Below are positions 26,902-34,406 of a DNA stretch of 64,000 bases, in pieces. The stretch covers positions 2,294,001 through 2,358,000 of the forward strand of contig NZ_JAPEPI010000001.1 in the NCBI RefSeq assembly GCF_026340305.1, given 5' to 3'. The stretch comes from Streptomyces sp. NBC_01381. GTDB lineage: Bacteria; Actinomycetota; Actinomycetes; Streptomycetales; Streptomycetaceae. How positions within the stretch are numbered: position 1 is the stretch's first letter; each line of letters starts with the position of its first letter. Position numbers and translations under genes: made by a program. A model generated the notes under the pieces. The model did no database searches, was not told the origin of the DNA, and saw only the letters and a list, made by a program, of their open reading frames with translations.

Positions 26902-27852
26902 ATGACGAGCCAAGTGCCCCTGCCCGAACCCGACTTCACCCCGCTGGACGATGTCTTCGTCAGGAAGCACCTGGGCGTGCCGGACATCGACGTCGCCGAC
27001 TGGACCCTGACCGTGGAGGGCCTGGTCGAGCGTCCCCTGCGGCTGGACATGGCCGCCGTCCTTGCGCTCGGGGCCGAGCGGCTCCCCGCCTTCCACGAGT
27101 GCTTCGGGAGTCCGTTCGCGCCGGACGTGCCGACGCGGGCGGTGGCGCAGGTGGAGTGGGCGGGGGTGCCGCTGGCCGTGTTGCTCGACCGGTCGGTGCC
27201 TCGCGCGGCGGCCCGGCACGTCTGGTTCGAGGGCGCGGACACGGGGTCTTTCCACGGGGAGGACGGCCTGACGTACATGAAGGACCTGCCCCTGGACGTG
27301 GCCCGCCGTGACGTCTTCCTCGCCCACCGGATGAACGGCGAGCCGCTGCGCGCCGAGCACGGGTACCCGCTGAGGGCGGTGGTGCCCCGGATGTTCGGCA
27401 CGAACTCGGTGAAGTGGCTGACCCGGATCGTGCTGGCCGACCGCAGGGCGGACAACATGTTCACCACGCGGTTCTACAACCGCGTCCTGCCGGGTGACAC
27501 GGAGGCGACCCCGGTGCGCGAAGTGGACGTCAGCAGCAAGCTGTTCGCGCCACGGGACGGCGCGCGCGTCGCGGCCGGCGGTGTCGATCTTTCGGGGCGG
27601 GCCTGGAGCACGACGGAGATCGTGGCGGTCGGCATCTCGGTCGACGGGGGCCCCTGGGAGCCCGCGGCGGTGGACGCGCCGGGCGCCGGGCCCACCTGGC
27701 AACGCTTCGCCCTGGTCCGGGAGTTGGCGCCGGGCGCGCACCGCATCCGCTGCCGTGCGACGGACCGGGCGGGCCGGGTGCAGCCGTTGGAGGGGGCGCG
27801 CAACGCGGTGCACGAGGTGACGGTCGAGGTGGCCGGGGGTGCTCCCGGGTAG
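26902..27852 (+). CDS. Molybdopterin-dependent oxidoreductase, sulfite-oxidase family
   Basis: A 316-residue protein with a sulfite-oxidase-type molybdopterin domain (residues ~15-180) and a C-terminal Mo-co dimerisation domain (from ~205: VDVSSKLFAPRDGARVAAGG). The expected molybdenum-ligating Cys lies in AFHECFGSPFAPDVPTRAV near residue 67. The usual CxGN context is changed to CFGS. Other family segments are present: WAGVPLAVLL, YPLRAVVPRMFGTNSVKWLT. No Tat or Sec signal is present, so it is probably cytoplasmic. No ribosome site is seen. TAAGAT at 26890-26895 ends 6 bp before the ATG, implying a leaderless mRNA. Confidence 0.88.
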   Translation: MTSQVPLPEPDFTPLDDVFVRKHLGVPDIDVADWTLTVEGLVERPLRLDMAAVLALGAERLPAFHECFGSPFAPDVPTRAVAQVEWAGVPLAVLLDRSVPRAAARHVWFEGADTGSFHGEDGLTYMKDLPLDVARRDVFLAHRMNGEPLRAEHGYPLRAVVPRMFGTNSVKWLTRIVLADRRADNMFTTRFYNRVLPGDTEATPVREVDVSSKLFAPRDGARVAAGGVDLSGRAWSTTEIVAVGISVDGGPWEPAAVDAPGAGPTWQRFALVRELAPGAHRIRCRATDRAGRVQPLEGARNAVHEVTVEVAGGAPG

Positions 27853-27920
27853 CCGGCGGAACAAGTTGCCAGCCACCCGGGAGCAGGGAAGCCTCAAGGA
27901 GAGGCCTCAAGAAAAGGCCG

Positions 27921-30900
27921 CTACGGCGTGACCTTCTCGATCGACACGCTGCCGTTGCCGGCGACCGTGCCGCCCGCGTTCAGGAGCGACACCTCGCCGA
28001 ACAGCGCACGGCCGTCCGCGGCCGGGGCCTTCGCCACGATCTCCGCAGTGACCTGGGCCGAAGCGCCGTTGGCCAGCTTCACCGGCGCCGACTCGTCGAC
28101 CGTGACCGCGCCGAGCGCCGCCGAGAAGAACACGTCCAGGTAGTCGTACTCGGTGCTCCCGGCGGGAATCGAGTATCCGGCGACCTCGATCTCGTACGTA
28201 CCGGCCGCGGGCTTCGGCAGGCTGACCGACTCCTCCGAGTCGCCGTCCGCCGACGAACCGACGACCTTGCCGTCCTTCAGGACCGAGAGGTCGAGGTCGG
28301 CCGCCGAGTCGGACGTCGAGCCGATCGCGACGTCGAGCCGCTCGGCGCCCTCCGGCACGACCACGGTCGTGGTCTGCGTCTCGCCCTGCTTGATCGAGGG
28401 CCGCGCGGCCTTCGACGACCCCAGCGGGCCGCCCTTCAGCTTGCCGTCGACCGCGGCGAAGTTGTTCGTGACCTTCCAGGAGACCGGCGCCGGCGTGCCG
28501 ACCTTGGCCTCCGGGACCTTCTGCACGGCGGGGTCGAAGGCGACGCCCAGTGCGGCGACGTCCAGCTTGTACGGGTTGTCGAGCAGCGGCGACGTCCGGC
28601 GCGACTCGATCTCGATCTCCCAGACGCCCGGCTGCGGGTCCGCGTACGAACGCAGGTCGGGACGGCAGGTGTTGTCCGGGTTCTCGTAGTTCGGGTAGCA
28701 GACGAGCGACGAGGTCGAGTCGACCGGGACGCCGTACGGGTGCACCGCGATGAACCGCGTCTGGCTCTTGTCCTTCAGGCCGCCGAGGGCCACCTCGAGG
28801 GACTTGGCGCCCTTGGGCACCGTCACGAAGTACGACTTGGTGCTGTTGCGCTGCACCGAACCGGCCGCCGAGAAGGTGTACGACGGCTTGGCGAGCGGCG
28901 CCGAGACGACGACCGTCGACATGATCTGCTGGTCGACGCCCTTGGTGCGCTCGTCGTCCACGGTGAGGATCGCGCTGTGCAGCCCGGCGGAGGTGGGCCG
29001 CGCCTGGACCTTGACCGTGACCGGCTTGTTCAGCGGCAGCGAGATCTCGTCGTCGCCGAGCAGCCGGAACGTACCGCCGTGGTTGTTCTCGAAGTCCAGC
29101 TCGTGGCGCACGGCGCGGTCCGGACCCGACGTCCGCGTGATGGTGACCTCGTACGTCCGCTTCTGGCCCGCCTTCAGGCCGCCCTCACGGTCGTAGATGC
29201 CCGTGCCGGGCTTCTTCAGCTCCTGCTCCAGGGCGGTGTCGACCGGCGCCTTCACCGTGTAACCGTGCGCGCTCGCACCGGACTTGATGGCACCCCAGGC
29301 GCCCACGATGTCGATCAGGCCGGTGCCCTGCGCGTACGCCTGCTCGCCGCGGATGCGGTCCGCGGTCGACGTGAGCGCGGTGCGCAGCTTGGCCGGGGGC
29401 AGCGCGATGTTCTTCTGCTTGGCGGCGGAGAGGAGCAGCGCGGATGCGCCCGCGGCCTGCGGGGACGCCATCGACGTACCCTGCAACATCTGGTAACCGG
29501 CGGGGAGTTTGTAGCCCGCCTCGGCGACCGGGGCGCCCGGCAGCCAGGTCTGCGTGGTGTTGATGGCCGAGCCCGGCGCGGAGATGATCGGCGCGAAGCC
29601 GCCGTCCTCGCGCGGGCCGCGCGAGGAGAAGTTCATCATCGCGTACGGCTTCCGCACGACGGAGCCGTAGTTGGCGGCCCAGGTGTCCTTGGATATGGAC
29701 GCGCCGACGGAGATGACCTTGTCGGCGAGGCCGGGGTCGCCGATGGTGTTGGCGCCGGGGCCGGAGTTGCCGGCCGAGATCACCAGCTGTACGCCGTACT
29801 CGTCGATGAGCCGCTTGTAGAGCTCGGCGCGCGCGTTGTTGCCGTCGTTGAGGGCCGGGAGGCCGCCGATCGACATGTTGACGATGTCGACGCCGCGCTT
29901 CGTCACGAGGTCGATCATGCCCTCGGTGAGCGCGACGTTCGTGCAGCCGCCGGTCCAGGTGCAGGCGCGGGACGAGACCAGCTTGGCGCCGGGCGCGGCG
30001 CCGTTCATCTTGCCGCCGAACAGGCCGTTGGCCGCGGTGATGCCCGCGACGTGCGTGCCGTGCTCGGACTCGATGAGGCCGATGTTGACGAAGTCGGCCT
30101 TCTTGCCGACCCAGTCGCCGCCGTACGGGTCGGTCGGCACGTCCTTGCGGATCTCGACGACGAACGGGACGCGCTCGACGACGTCGGTCGCCGGGTCGTC
30201 CTTGCCGAAGTAGGCGACCTGGTGGCCGTCCTTGTACGGCTTCATGGCGTCGTCGTCGGTGAAGTCACTGTTGTTGTTCAGGTCGACGTGCACCGTCCCG
30301 GCGGCCGGGTCGTAGAGCACGCCCCAGGTGTCGGTGGTGTCGCCGTCGCGGTTCAGGTCGCCCTTGGCGTCGCCGCCGGTGGTGGCCTTCTCGCTGAACC
30401 GGCTGATCTGGTACGAGCCCGCGGGGGCCTTCCAGGTCTGGCCGTCCCAGGTGAAGACGGGCCCTGTGACGGGGTTGGTCATCCGCCGCCAGGTCGCGTC
30501 GGCGTCGACGATCGGGTCGGTGGCGGTCACCCAGTCGGTGATCTTCCGCTCGCCCGTGGTCGTCTTCTGCAGCGCGGGGTGACCCAGGTCGATGCCGGAG
30601 TCGAGGATGCCGATGGTGGTGCCGCGGCCGTCCGCCTTCGGGTTCTGCTTCACGAAGTCGACGGCGCCGGTCTCGAAGGAGGGGTTGTACGGGTTCTTCG
30701 CCGGGGTGTTCTTGTCCGGCCCGGCGTACATCCCCTGCGCCGCCACGTCCGCGCCCTTGGCGTGGTCGGCGGCGGGCGTCGGATCGTCGAGCTCGATCTC
30801 GTGCCGCAGATCGATGCCGTGCACGGAGGACAGCTTCCCGGCGGCCTCGATCGCGGCGTCGGCCTTCGCGGTGGGCACGGAGGCGCGGACGTAGCCGAGC

Positions 30901-31226
30901 TTGTCGTCGGTGCGGCCGACGGAGCCGCCCTTGACGGCGTCGAGCTGGCCGGCGACCTTCTCGGTGGCGCCGGGCGCGGTGGCGACCATCATCGTGACGG
31001 TCTTCTCACCGTCCGCCTTGGCCTCCGCGAGCAGGTCGGCGTCGGCCGAACCGAGCTTGCCTTCGGCGGACTTGGGGGCGGCGGCGCCGGGGTCGTCGTC
31101 GGCGGCGAGGGCCATGGGTATGGGCCCGGCTGCGGAGAGCGCGGCGGTCAGACCGACGGCTATCGCGAGCCGAGCCGTGCGTCTCGCCCGCGATATGGGT
31201 GTGGAGGGTGTGGCTTCGGGGGTCAT
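27921..31226 (-). CDS. Large secreted subtilisin-like serine protease (S8)
   Basis: About 1,101 residues from the ATG at 31226 (MTPEATPSTPISRARRTARL). A signal peptide ends near MALAAD and an I9-like propeptide follows to about residue 145. Catalytic residues are Asp209 (GILDSGID), His389 (EHGTHVAGI) and Ser585 (GTSMASPQAAG), with the oxyanion Asn in ISAGNSGPG. Between Asp and His is a long insert holding two calcium-loop-like segments, DLNRDGDTTD (~290) and DLNNNSDFTDDD (~315). The C-terminal 400 residues form beta domains, including a pre-peptidase-type region. It should digest external proteins and feed the aminopeptidases and permeases in this window. Confidence 0.92.
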   Translation of the reverse strand: MTPEATPSTPISRARRTARLAIAVGLTAALSAAGPIPMALAADDDPGAAAPKSAEGKLGSADADLLAEAKADGEKTVTMMVATAPGATEKVAGQLDAVKGGSVGRTDDKLGYVRASVPTAKADAAIEAAGKLSSVHGIDLRHEIELDDPTPAADHAKGADVAAQGMYAGPDKNTPAKNPYNPSFETGAVDFVKQNPKADGRGTTIGILDSGIDLGHPALQKTTTGERKITDWVTATDPIVDADATWRRMTNPVTGPVFTWDGQTWKAPAGSYQISRFSEKATTGGDAKGDLNRDGDTTDTWGVLYDPAAGTVHVDLNNNSDFTDDDAMKPYKDGHQVAYFGKDDPATDVVERVPFVVEIRKDVPTDPYGGDWVGKKADFVNIGLIESEHGTHVAGITAANGLFGGKMNGAAPGAKLVSSRACTWTGGCTNVALTEGMIDLVTKRGVDIVNMSIGGLPALNDGNNARAELYKRLIDEYGVQLVISAGNSGPGANTIGDPGLADKVISVGASISKDTWAANYGSVVRKPYAMMNFSSRGPREDGGFAPIISAPGSAINTTQTWLPGAPVAEAGYKLPAGYQMLQGTSMASPQAAGASALLLSAAKQKNIALPPAKLRTALTSTADRIRGEQAYAQGTGLIDIVGAWGAIKSGASAHGYTVKAPVDTALEQELKKPGTGIYDREGGLKAGQKRTYEVTITRTSGPDRAVRHELDFENNHGGTFRLLGDDEISLPLNKPVTVKVQARPTSAGLHSAILTVDDERTKGVDQQIMSTVVVSAPLAKPSYTFSAAGSVQRNSTKSYFVTVPKGAKSLEVALGGLKDKSQTRFIAVHPYGVPVDSTSSLVCYPNYENPDNTCRPDLRSYADPQPGVWEIEIESRRTSPLLDNPYKLDVAALGVAFDPAVQKVPEAKVGTPAPVSWKVTNNFAAVDGKLKGGPLGSSKAARPSIKQGETQTTTVVVPEGAERLDVAIGSTSDSAADLDLSVLKDGKVVGSSADGDSEESVSLPKPAAGTYEIEVAGYSIPAGSTEYDYLDVFFSAALGAVTVDESAPVKLANGASAQVTAEIVAKAPAADGRALFGEVSLLNAGGTVAGNGSVSIEKVTP

Positions 31227-31427
31227 CAGCATCCCTGTACGTAAGGTCGAAAGGGTCCGGAATTCGGTACCGGATGACCGCTTAGCTTCACGTAAGTGAC
31301 TGCTGTTTGGGGAGAGTTGTCCGGGGTGGATCGAGGCGTGGCGTAATTCCGCCATGTGCCACCGGCGGCATTGCGGACTATTCGCCCCCCGGGGCTACGG
31401 GTGCCGCCTGTCACCGCCTCCGGCGAG

Positions 31428-31533
31428 TTCGTCCTCAATCGCCGGACGGGCTGAAAGATTCAGCCCCTCCGGCGTTTGAGGAGCGGGGTCTGGGGCGGAG
31501 CCCCAGTTCGGGAAGGGGCGGGATGGGGGAGAG
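31428..31533. repeat. Streptomyces GTTTGAGGA-type intergenic repeat with two hairpins
   Basis: Two stem-loops. The first pairs CCTCAATCGCCGGACGGGC (from 31433) with GCCCCTCCGGCGTTTGAGG (to 31481) across a very short loop. The second is CTGGGGC-GGA-GCCCCAG near 31490-31506. It ends GGGAAGGGGCGGGATGGGGG. This form is very common between Streptomyces genes (known). Here it lies after the end of the CGNR gene and upstream of the protease, and probably acts as its terminator. Confidence 0.8.
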
Positions 31534-31549
31534 CTCCGCAGGGACCGCC

Positions 31550-32101
31550 CTAATCCTCGCGAGACCTGGCGTAATGGCGGGACGCCTTCGCCCTGTTGCC
31601 GCAGATCGCCATCGAGCACCACCGCCGCGTCCCGTTCCGCGACGTATCGAAGAAGTGCAGAACACACGCCTCATGGGCGCACCGCCGGATCCGATCCGGC
31701 GCCGCGGCCAGCAGCCCCAGGTAATCCCGCGCCGCCAGCCACGCCGCGCCCCAGCTCGCGTCCTTGAACTCGGGCTCCTCGCCTGGCCCTTGCTCGCTCA
31801 GCGTCGCCCGGATGCGCCCGTGCACGAGGACCTTGTTCACGCGGGCGACCCCCGCGGCCTCGCCCGGCGCGTCCACCACCGAGGCGATCGCGTCGCGGGC
31901 CTGCAGGACATGCTCCAGCGTCCGCCCGTCCACCTCGAAGCGGTCCGCGATGCCGTTGGCCGCGAGCCAGACGCCGAGGCCATCGACATCGGTCAGCAGG
32001 TCCTGGCGTACGCCGTCCAGCATCCACCGGGTGTTGAGCAGGTCGAGGGAGAGCGGCTCGCCGACGAGGGGGCGAGGATCGCGAGCGGCATCGGCGGACA
32101 T
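31550..32101 (-). CDS. CGNR zinc-finger protein, putative stress regulator
   Basis: A 183-residue protein with an N-terminal ABATE-like domain (residues 10-125, from PLVGEPLSLDLLNTRWMLDG) and a C-terminal CGNR zinc finger. The finger reads RRCAHEACVLHFFDTSRNGT then RRWCSMAICGNRAKASRHY, with paired cysteines for zinc. Members are presumed DNA-binding stress regulators. The ATG at 32101 has an AAGGGAG site, preferred over the codon five positions upstream. It is divergent from the VOC gene across 130 bp containing repeated CTAACC motifs, probably their shared control region. Confidence 0.88.
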   Translation of the reverse strand: MSADAARDPRPLVGEPLSLDLLNTRWMLDGVRQDLLTDVDGLGVWLAANGIADRFEVDGRTLEHVLQARDAIASVVDAPGEAAGVARVNKVLVHGRIRATLSEQGPGEEPEFKDASWGAAWLAARDYLGLLAAAPDRIRRCAHEACVLHFFDTSRNGTRRWCSMAICGNRAKASRHYARSRED

Positions 32102-32167
32102 GGTGGCTCCCTTCACGGCTAACCAGTAAAGGGTACGTGACCGGTTGACGCTCGCCGTGCCTAACCT

Positions 32168-32190
32168 CTAACCTGAATGTGAACGGTTAG
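32168..32190. promoter_or_regulatory. CTAACC inverted repeat between CGNR and VOC genes
   Basis: CTAACC (32168-32173) and GGTTAG (32185-32190) are inverted with an 11-bp spacer. Further half-sites are CTAACC at 32161-32166, GGCTAACC near 32118, and CCGGTTGA near 32142. This clustering in a 130-bp divergent promoter suggests an operator set. The CGNR protein is the obvious candidate ligand but this is untested. Confidence 0.5.
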
Positions 32191-32231
32191 CCCGCGTCAG
32201 GCGGGCCGCCGCCGCTGACAAGGGGAGAGTC

Positions 32232-32696
32232 ATGACCGCGACCAGCACGCCGAGCGCACTCCGCACCGGCCACATCGGCCTGAACGTCACCGACCTGGAC
32301 CGCTCGCTCGCCTTCTACCGGGACGTCATCGGCTACGGCGTGATCGGCGAGGGCAAGGAGGAGGGCCGCAGGTTCGCCTTCCTGGGAGAGGGCACACGGC
32401 CCGTCCTCACGCTCTGGCAGCAGGCCGGCGCCGCGTACGCCGCCGGAAACGCCGGCCTGCACCACCTGGCGATCGAGGTCGACACCATCGAGCAGGTCCG
32501 CGCGTACGAAAGCGCTCTGCGTGCGTACGGTGTGGAGTTCGCCTACGACGGCGTCGTCCCGCACGGCGAGGGCGCCGCGTCCGGCGGCATCTTCTTCCAC
32601 GACCCGGACGGCACCCGACTGGAGATCTACTCCCCGACCGGCGCCGAGACGGCCACCGCACCCGTGGAGTCGGCACCCACCTGCGGCTTCTTCTAA
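32232..32696 (+). CDS. VOC-family (glyoxalase/dioxygenase fold) protein
   Basis: A 154-residue vicinal-oxygen-chelate protein. Two beta-alpha-beta modules are visible: GHIGLNVTDLDRSLAFYRDV at residues 13-32 and LHHLAIEVDTIEQVRAYES near 77-95. Likely metal ligands are His14, His78 or 79, and the Glu of RLEIYSP near residue 135. Glyoxalase, dioxygenase or antibiotic-binding roles all occur in the family, and none can be chosen. It begins a same-strand run with the PNPOx-like gene (31 bp gap). Confidence 0.88.
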   Translation: MTATSTPSALRTGHIGLNVTDLDRSLAFYRDVIGYGVIGEGKEEGRRFAFLGEGTRPVLTLWQQAGAAYAAGNAGLHHLAIEVDTIEQVRAYESALRAYGVEFAYDGVVPHGEGAASGGIFFHDPDGTRLEIYSPTGAETATAPVESAPTCGFF

Positions 32697-32727
32697 GCCT
32701 GTACGCCCGTAACCCCGGAAGGACGCG

Positions 32728-33630
32728 ATGAACCCCATGGCCTCGCACGCACCCGAAGGGCCCTACCACCACGGCTCCCGCACCGTCCAAGACCGCGTCG
32801 GCGTACGCGACCTCGCCGATCACGTGGGCCGCTCCATAGGTCAGGGCATCCGCCCGGTGGCCGCCGCCTTCCTCGAACTCCAGCCCATGCTGGTGCTCGG
32901 CGGCGCGGACACCGATGGCGCCGTGTGGGCCTCGCTGCTCACCGGCGCCCCCGGGTTCGTGCGGGCCACGGGGCCGGAGCAGATATCGGTCCGGGGAGGC
33001 GTGCACGCCAGAGACCCGCTGGCCCGGAGCCTCGCCCGCGAAGGCACCCCCGTCGGCACCATCGCCCTCGACCCCCGCACCCGGCGCCGTATGCGGCTCA
33101 ACGGCAGGGCGCGCCCCACCCCGCACGGCCTGGCGATCGAGGCCGACCAGGTCTTCTCGAACTGCCCCAAGTACCTCCAGAAGCGCGACCTTCTGGAAGG
33201 GAAGGCGCCGGGTCGGCCGTCCTCGCCCCGCCACGGAGTGAAACTCACCGGCGACCAGCGCGCGTTCATCGCCGCCGCCGACACCTTCTTCCTCGCCACC
33301 GTCCACGAGCACGGCGCCGACGCAAGCCACCGGGGCGGCGACCCGGGATTCGTCGAAGTGCCGTCCCCCTACGAGCTGGTCTGGCGGGACTACCCGGGCA
33401 ACTCCATGTTCCTGACCCTCGGCAACCTCGCCGCCGACCCCCGCGCCGGGCTCCTCTTCCTCGACTGGGCGACCGGCACCACCCTCCAGCTCTCCGGCAC
33501 GGCCCGCACCGAGTACGCGGCGGACGGCTCCCGCACGGTCCGCTTCACCGTCGAAAGGACCGCGGAAACCCTGGGAGCGAGCCCCTATGCGTGGTCGCCG
33601 CCCGAATACTCACCGGCGAACCCGCGATAG
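32728..33630 (+). CDS. Pyridoxamine 5'-phosphate oxidase-family protein
   Basis: A 300-residue flavin-binding split-barrel protein of the longer two-part type. The first part (residues ~25-150) includes QPMLVLGGADTDGAVWASLL and GPEQISVRGGVHA. The second, the PNPOx-like barrel, begins near 170 (LTGDQRAFIAAADTFFLATV) and includes YPGNSMFLTLGNLAADPRAG. A conserved SNCPKYLQKR motif sits between. FMN- or F420-linked redox activity is possible, but the substrate is unknown. It follows the VOC gene closely and is probably co-transcribed with it. Confidence 0.87.
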   Translation: MNPMASHAPEGPYHHGSRTVQDRVGVRDLADHVGRSIGQGIRPVAAAFLELQPMLVLGGADTDGAVWASLLTGAPGFVRATGPEQISVRGGVHARDPLARSLAREGTPVGTIALDPRTRRRMRLNGRARPTPHGLAIEADQVFSNCPKYLQKRDLLEGKAPGRPSSPRHGVKLTGDQRAFIAAADTFFLATVHEHGADASHRGGDPGFVEVPSPYELVWRDYPGNSMFLTLGNLAADPRAGLLFLDWATGTTLQLSGTARTEYAADGSRTVRFTVERTAETLGASPYAWSPPEYSPANPR

Positions 33631-33660
33631 GACGACCGTAGAAGGACCGTATAAAGGCCC

Positions 33661-33701
33661 TATCAGGTCTAGCGGTGCCCTATTAGGTCTAGCGTCAGCC
33701 T
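33661..33701 (+). promoter_or_regulatory. 20-bp-period direct repeat at Nudix promoter
   Basis: TATCAGGTCTAGCG (33661-33674) and TATTAGGTCTAGCG (33681-33694) are near-identical 14-mers exactly 20 bp apart. The second overlaps the probable -10 (TAGCGT, 33690-33695), 6 bp before the GTG start. This is either a direct-repeat operator or a duplicated promoter. Confidence 0.5.
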
Positions 33702-34151
33702 GTGCACAAAGAGCTCCGGGTGGCGGCCTACGCCGTATGCGTACGCGACGGGCAGGTGTTGCTGGCCCGCTGGGTGGCGGGCGACGGCAGCAAACGCTGG
33801 ACGCTGCCCGGCGGCGGCATGGACCACGGGGAGGATCCGTACGACACGGTGATCCGCGAGGCGGACGAGGAGACGGGCTACGTCATCGAGCCGGTCACGC
33901 TGCTCGGCATGGACTCCCTGCGCCGCCGCTACCCCCGCAGGCTCGGCGCCGTCGCCGACTTCCACGGCCTGCGCATCATCTATGAGGCCGGGATCACCGG
34001 CGGCGAGCTGCGCCACGAGACCGACGGCTCGACCGACCTCGCGGCATGGCACCCGCTGGACGCCGTCCCCGACCTCGACCGGGTCGGGCTCGTCGACATC
34101 GGCCTCGGCCTCTGGCGGGAGCGTCCGGCCGACGGCCACCTGGCGACCTGA
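33702..34151 (+). CDS. Nudix hydrolase
   Basis: A 149-residue Nudix hydrolase. The Nudix box G-x5-E-x7-REUxEExGU is present as GGMDHGEDPYDTVIREADEE followed by TGYV, at residues 38-61. It supplies the magnesium-binding glutamates. Substrates are nucleoside diphosphates linked to another group, and which one is unknown. GTG start at 33702 without a ribosome site, likely leaderless. A hairpin CCTCTCC-GCCC-GGAGAGG at 34204-34221 follows. Confidence 0.9.
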   Translation: MHKELRVAAYAVCVRDGQVLLARWVAGDGSKRWTLPGGGMDHGEDPYDTVIREADEETGYVIEPVTLLGMDSLRRRYPRRLGAVADFHGLRIIYEAGITGGELRHETDGSTDLAAWHPLDAVPDLDRVGLVDIGLGLWRERPADGHLAT

Positions 34152-34203
34152 GGCTCCAGTGCCCCTTCCCTTCCCCGAAAGGTGAACATGGAGTGACCGC
34201 CTC

Positions 34204-34221
34204 CTCTCCGCCCGGAGAGGG
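34204..34221 (+). terminator. Short hairpin after Nudix gene
   Basis: CCTCTCC-GCCC-GGAGAGG, a perfect 7-bp stem with a four-base loop and no T run, about 50 bp past the Nudix stop. It is a weak, U-less terminator candidate of the Streptomyces type. Confidence 0.4.
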
Positions 34222-34406
34222 GTTGATGGCCGCTCAGGGTGCCCGATGATCCACGTACGGTGATCGGCGCTGCCCGTTGCGGTCTCGTTAACGTGCAGGT
34301 CATCCCGGATGCCAACGATCCAGTACGAGCGGGAAGTTCGGTCGGTGCAGTACGCCGGACTCCCCGCGACCACTGCCGACGCGTTCGCAATCGGGGAGAC
34401 CGCGCC

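Noticed and set aside
28740..31244. An 834-residue plus-strand protein opposite the subtilase
   Set aside because: The subtilase has a complete catalytic triad and signal peptide. The opposite frame is a codon-bias shadow with no domain.
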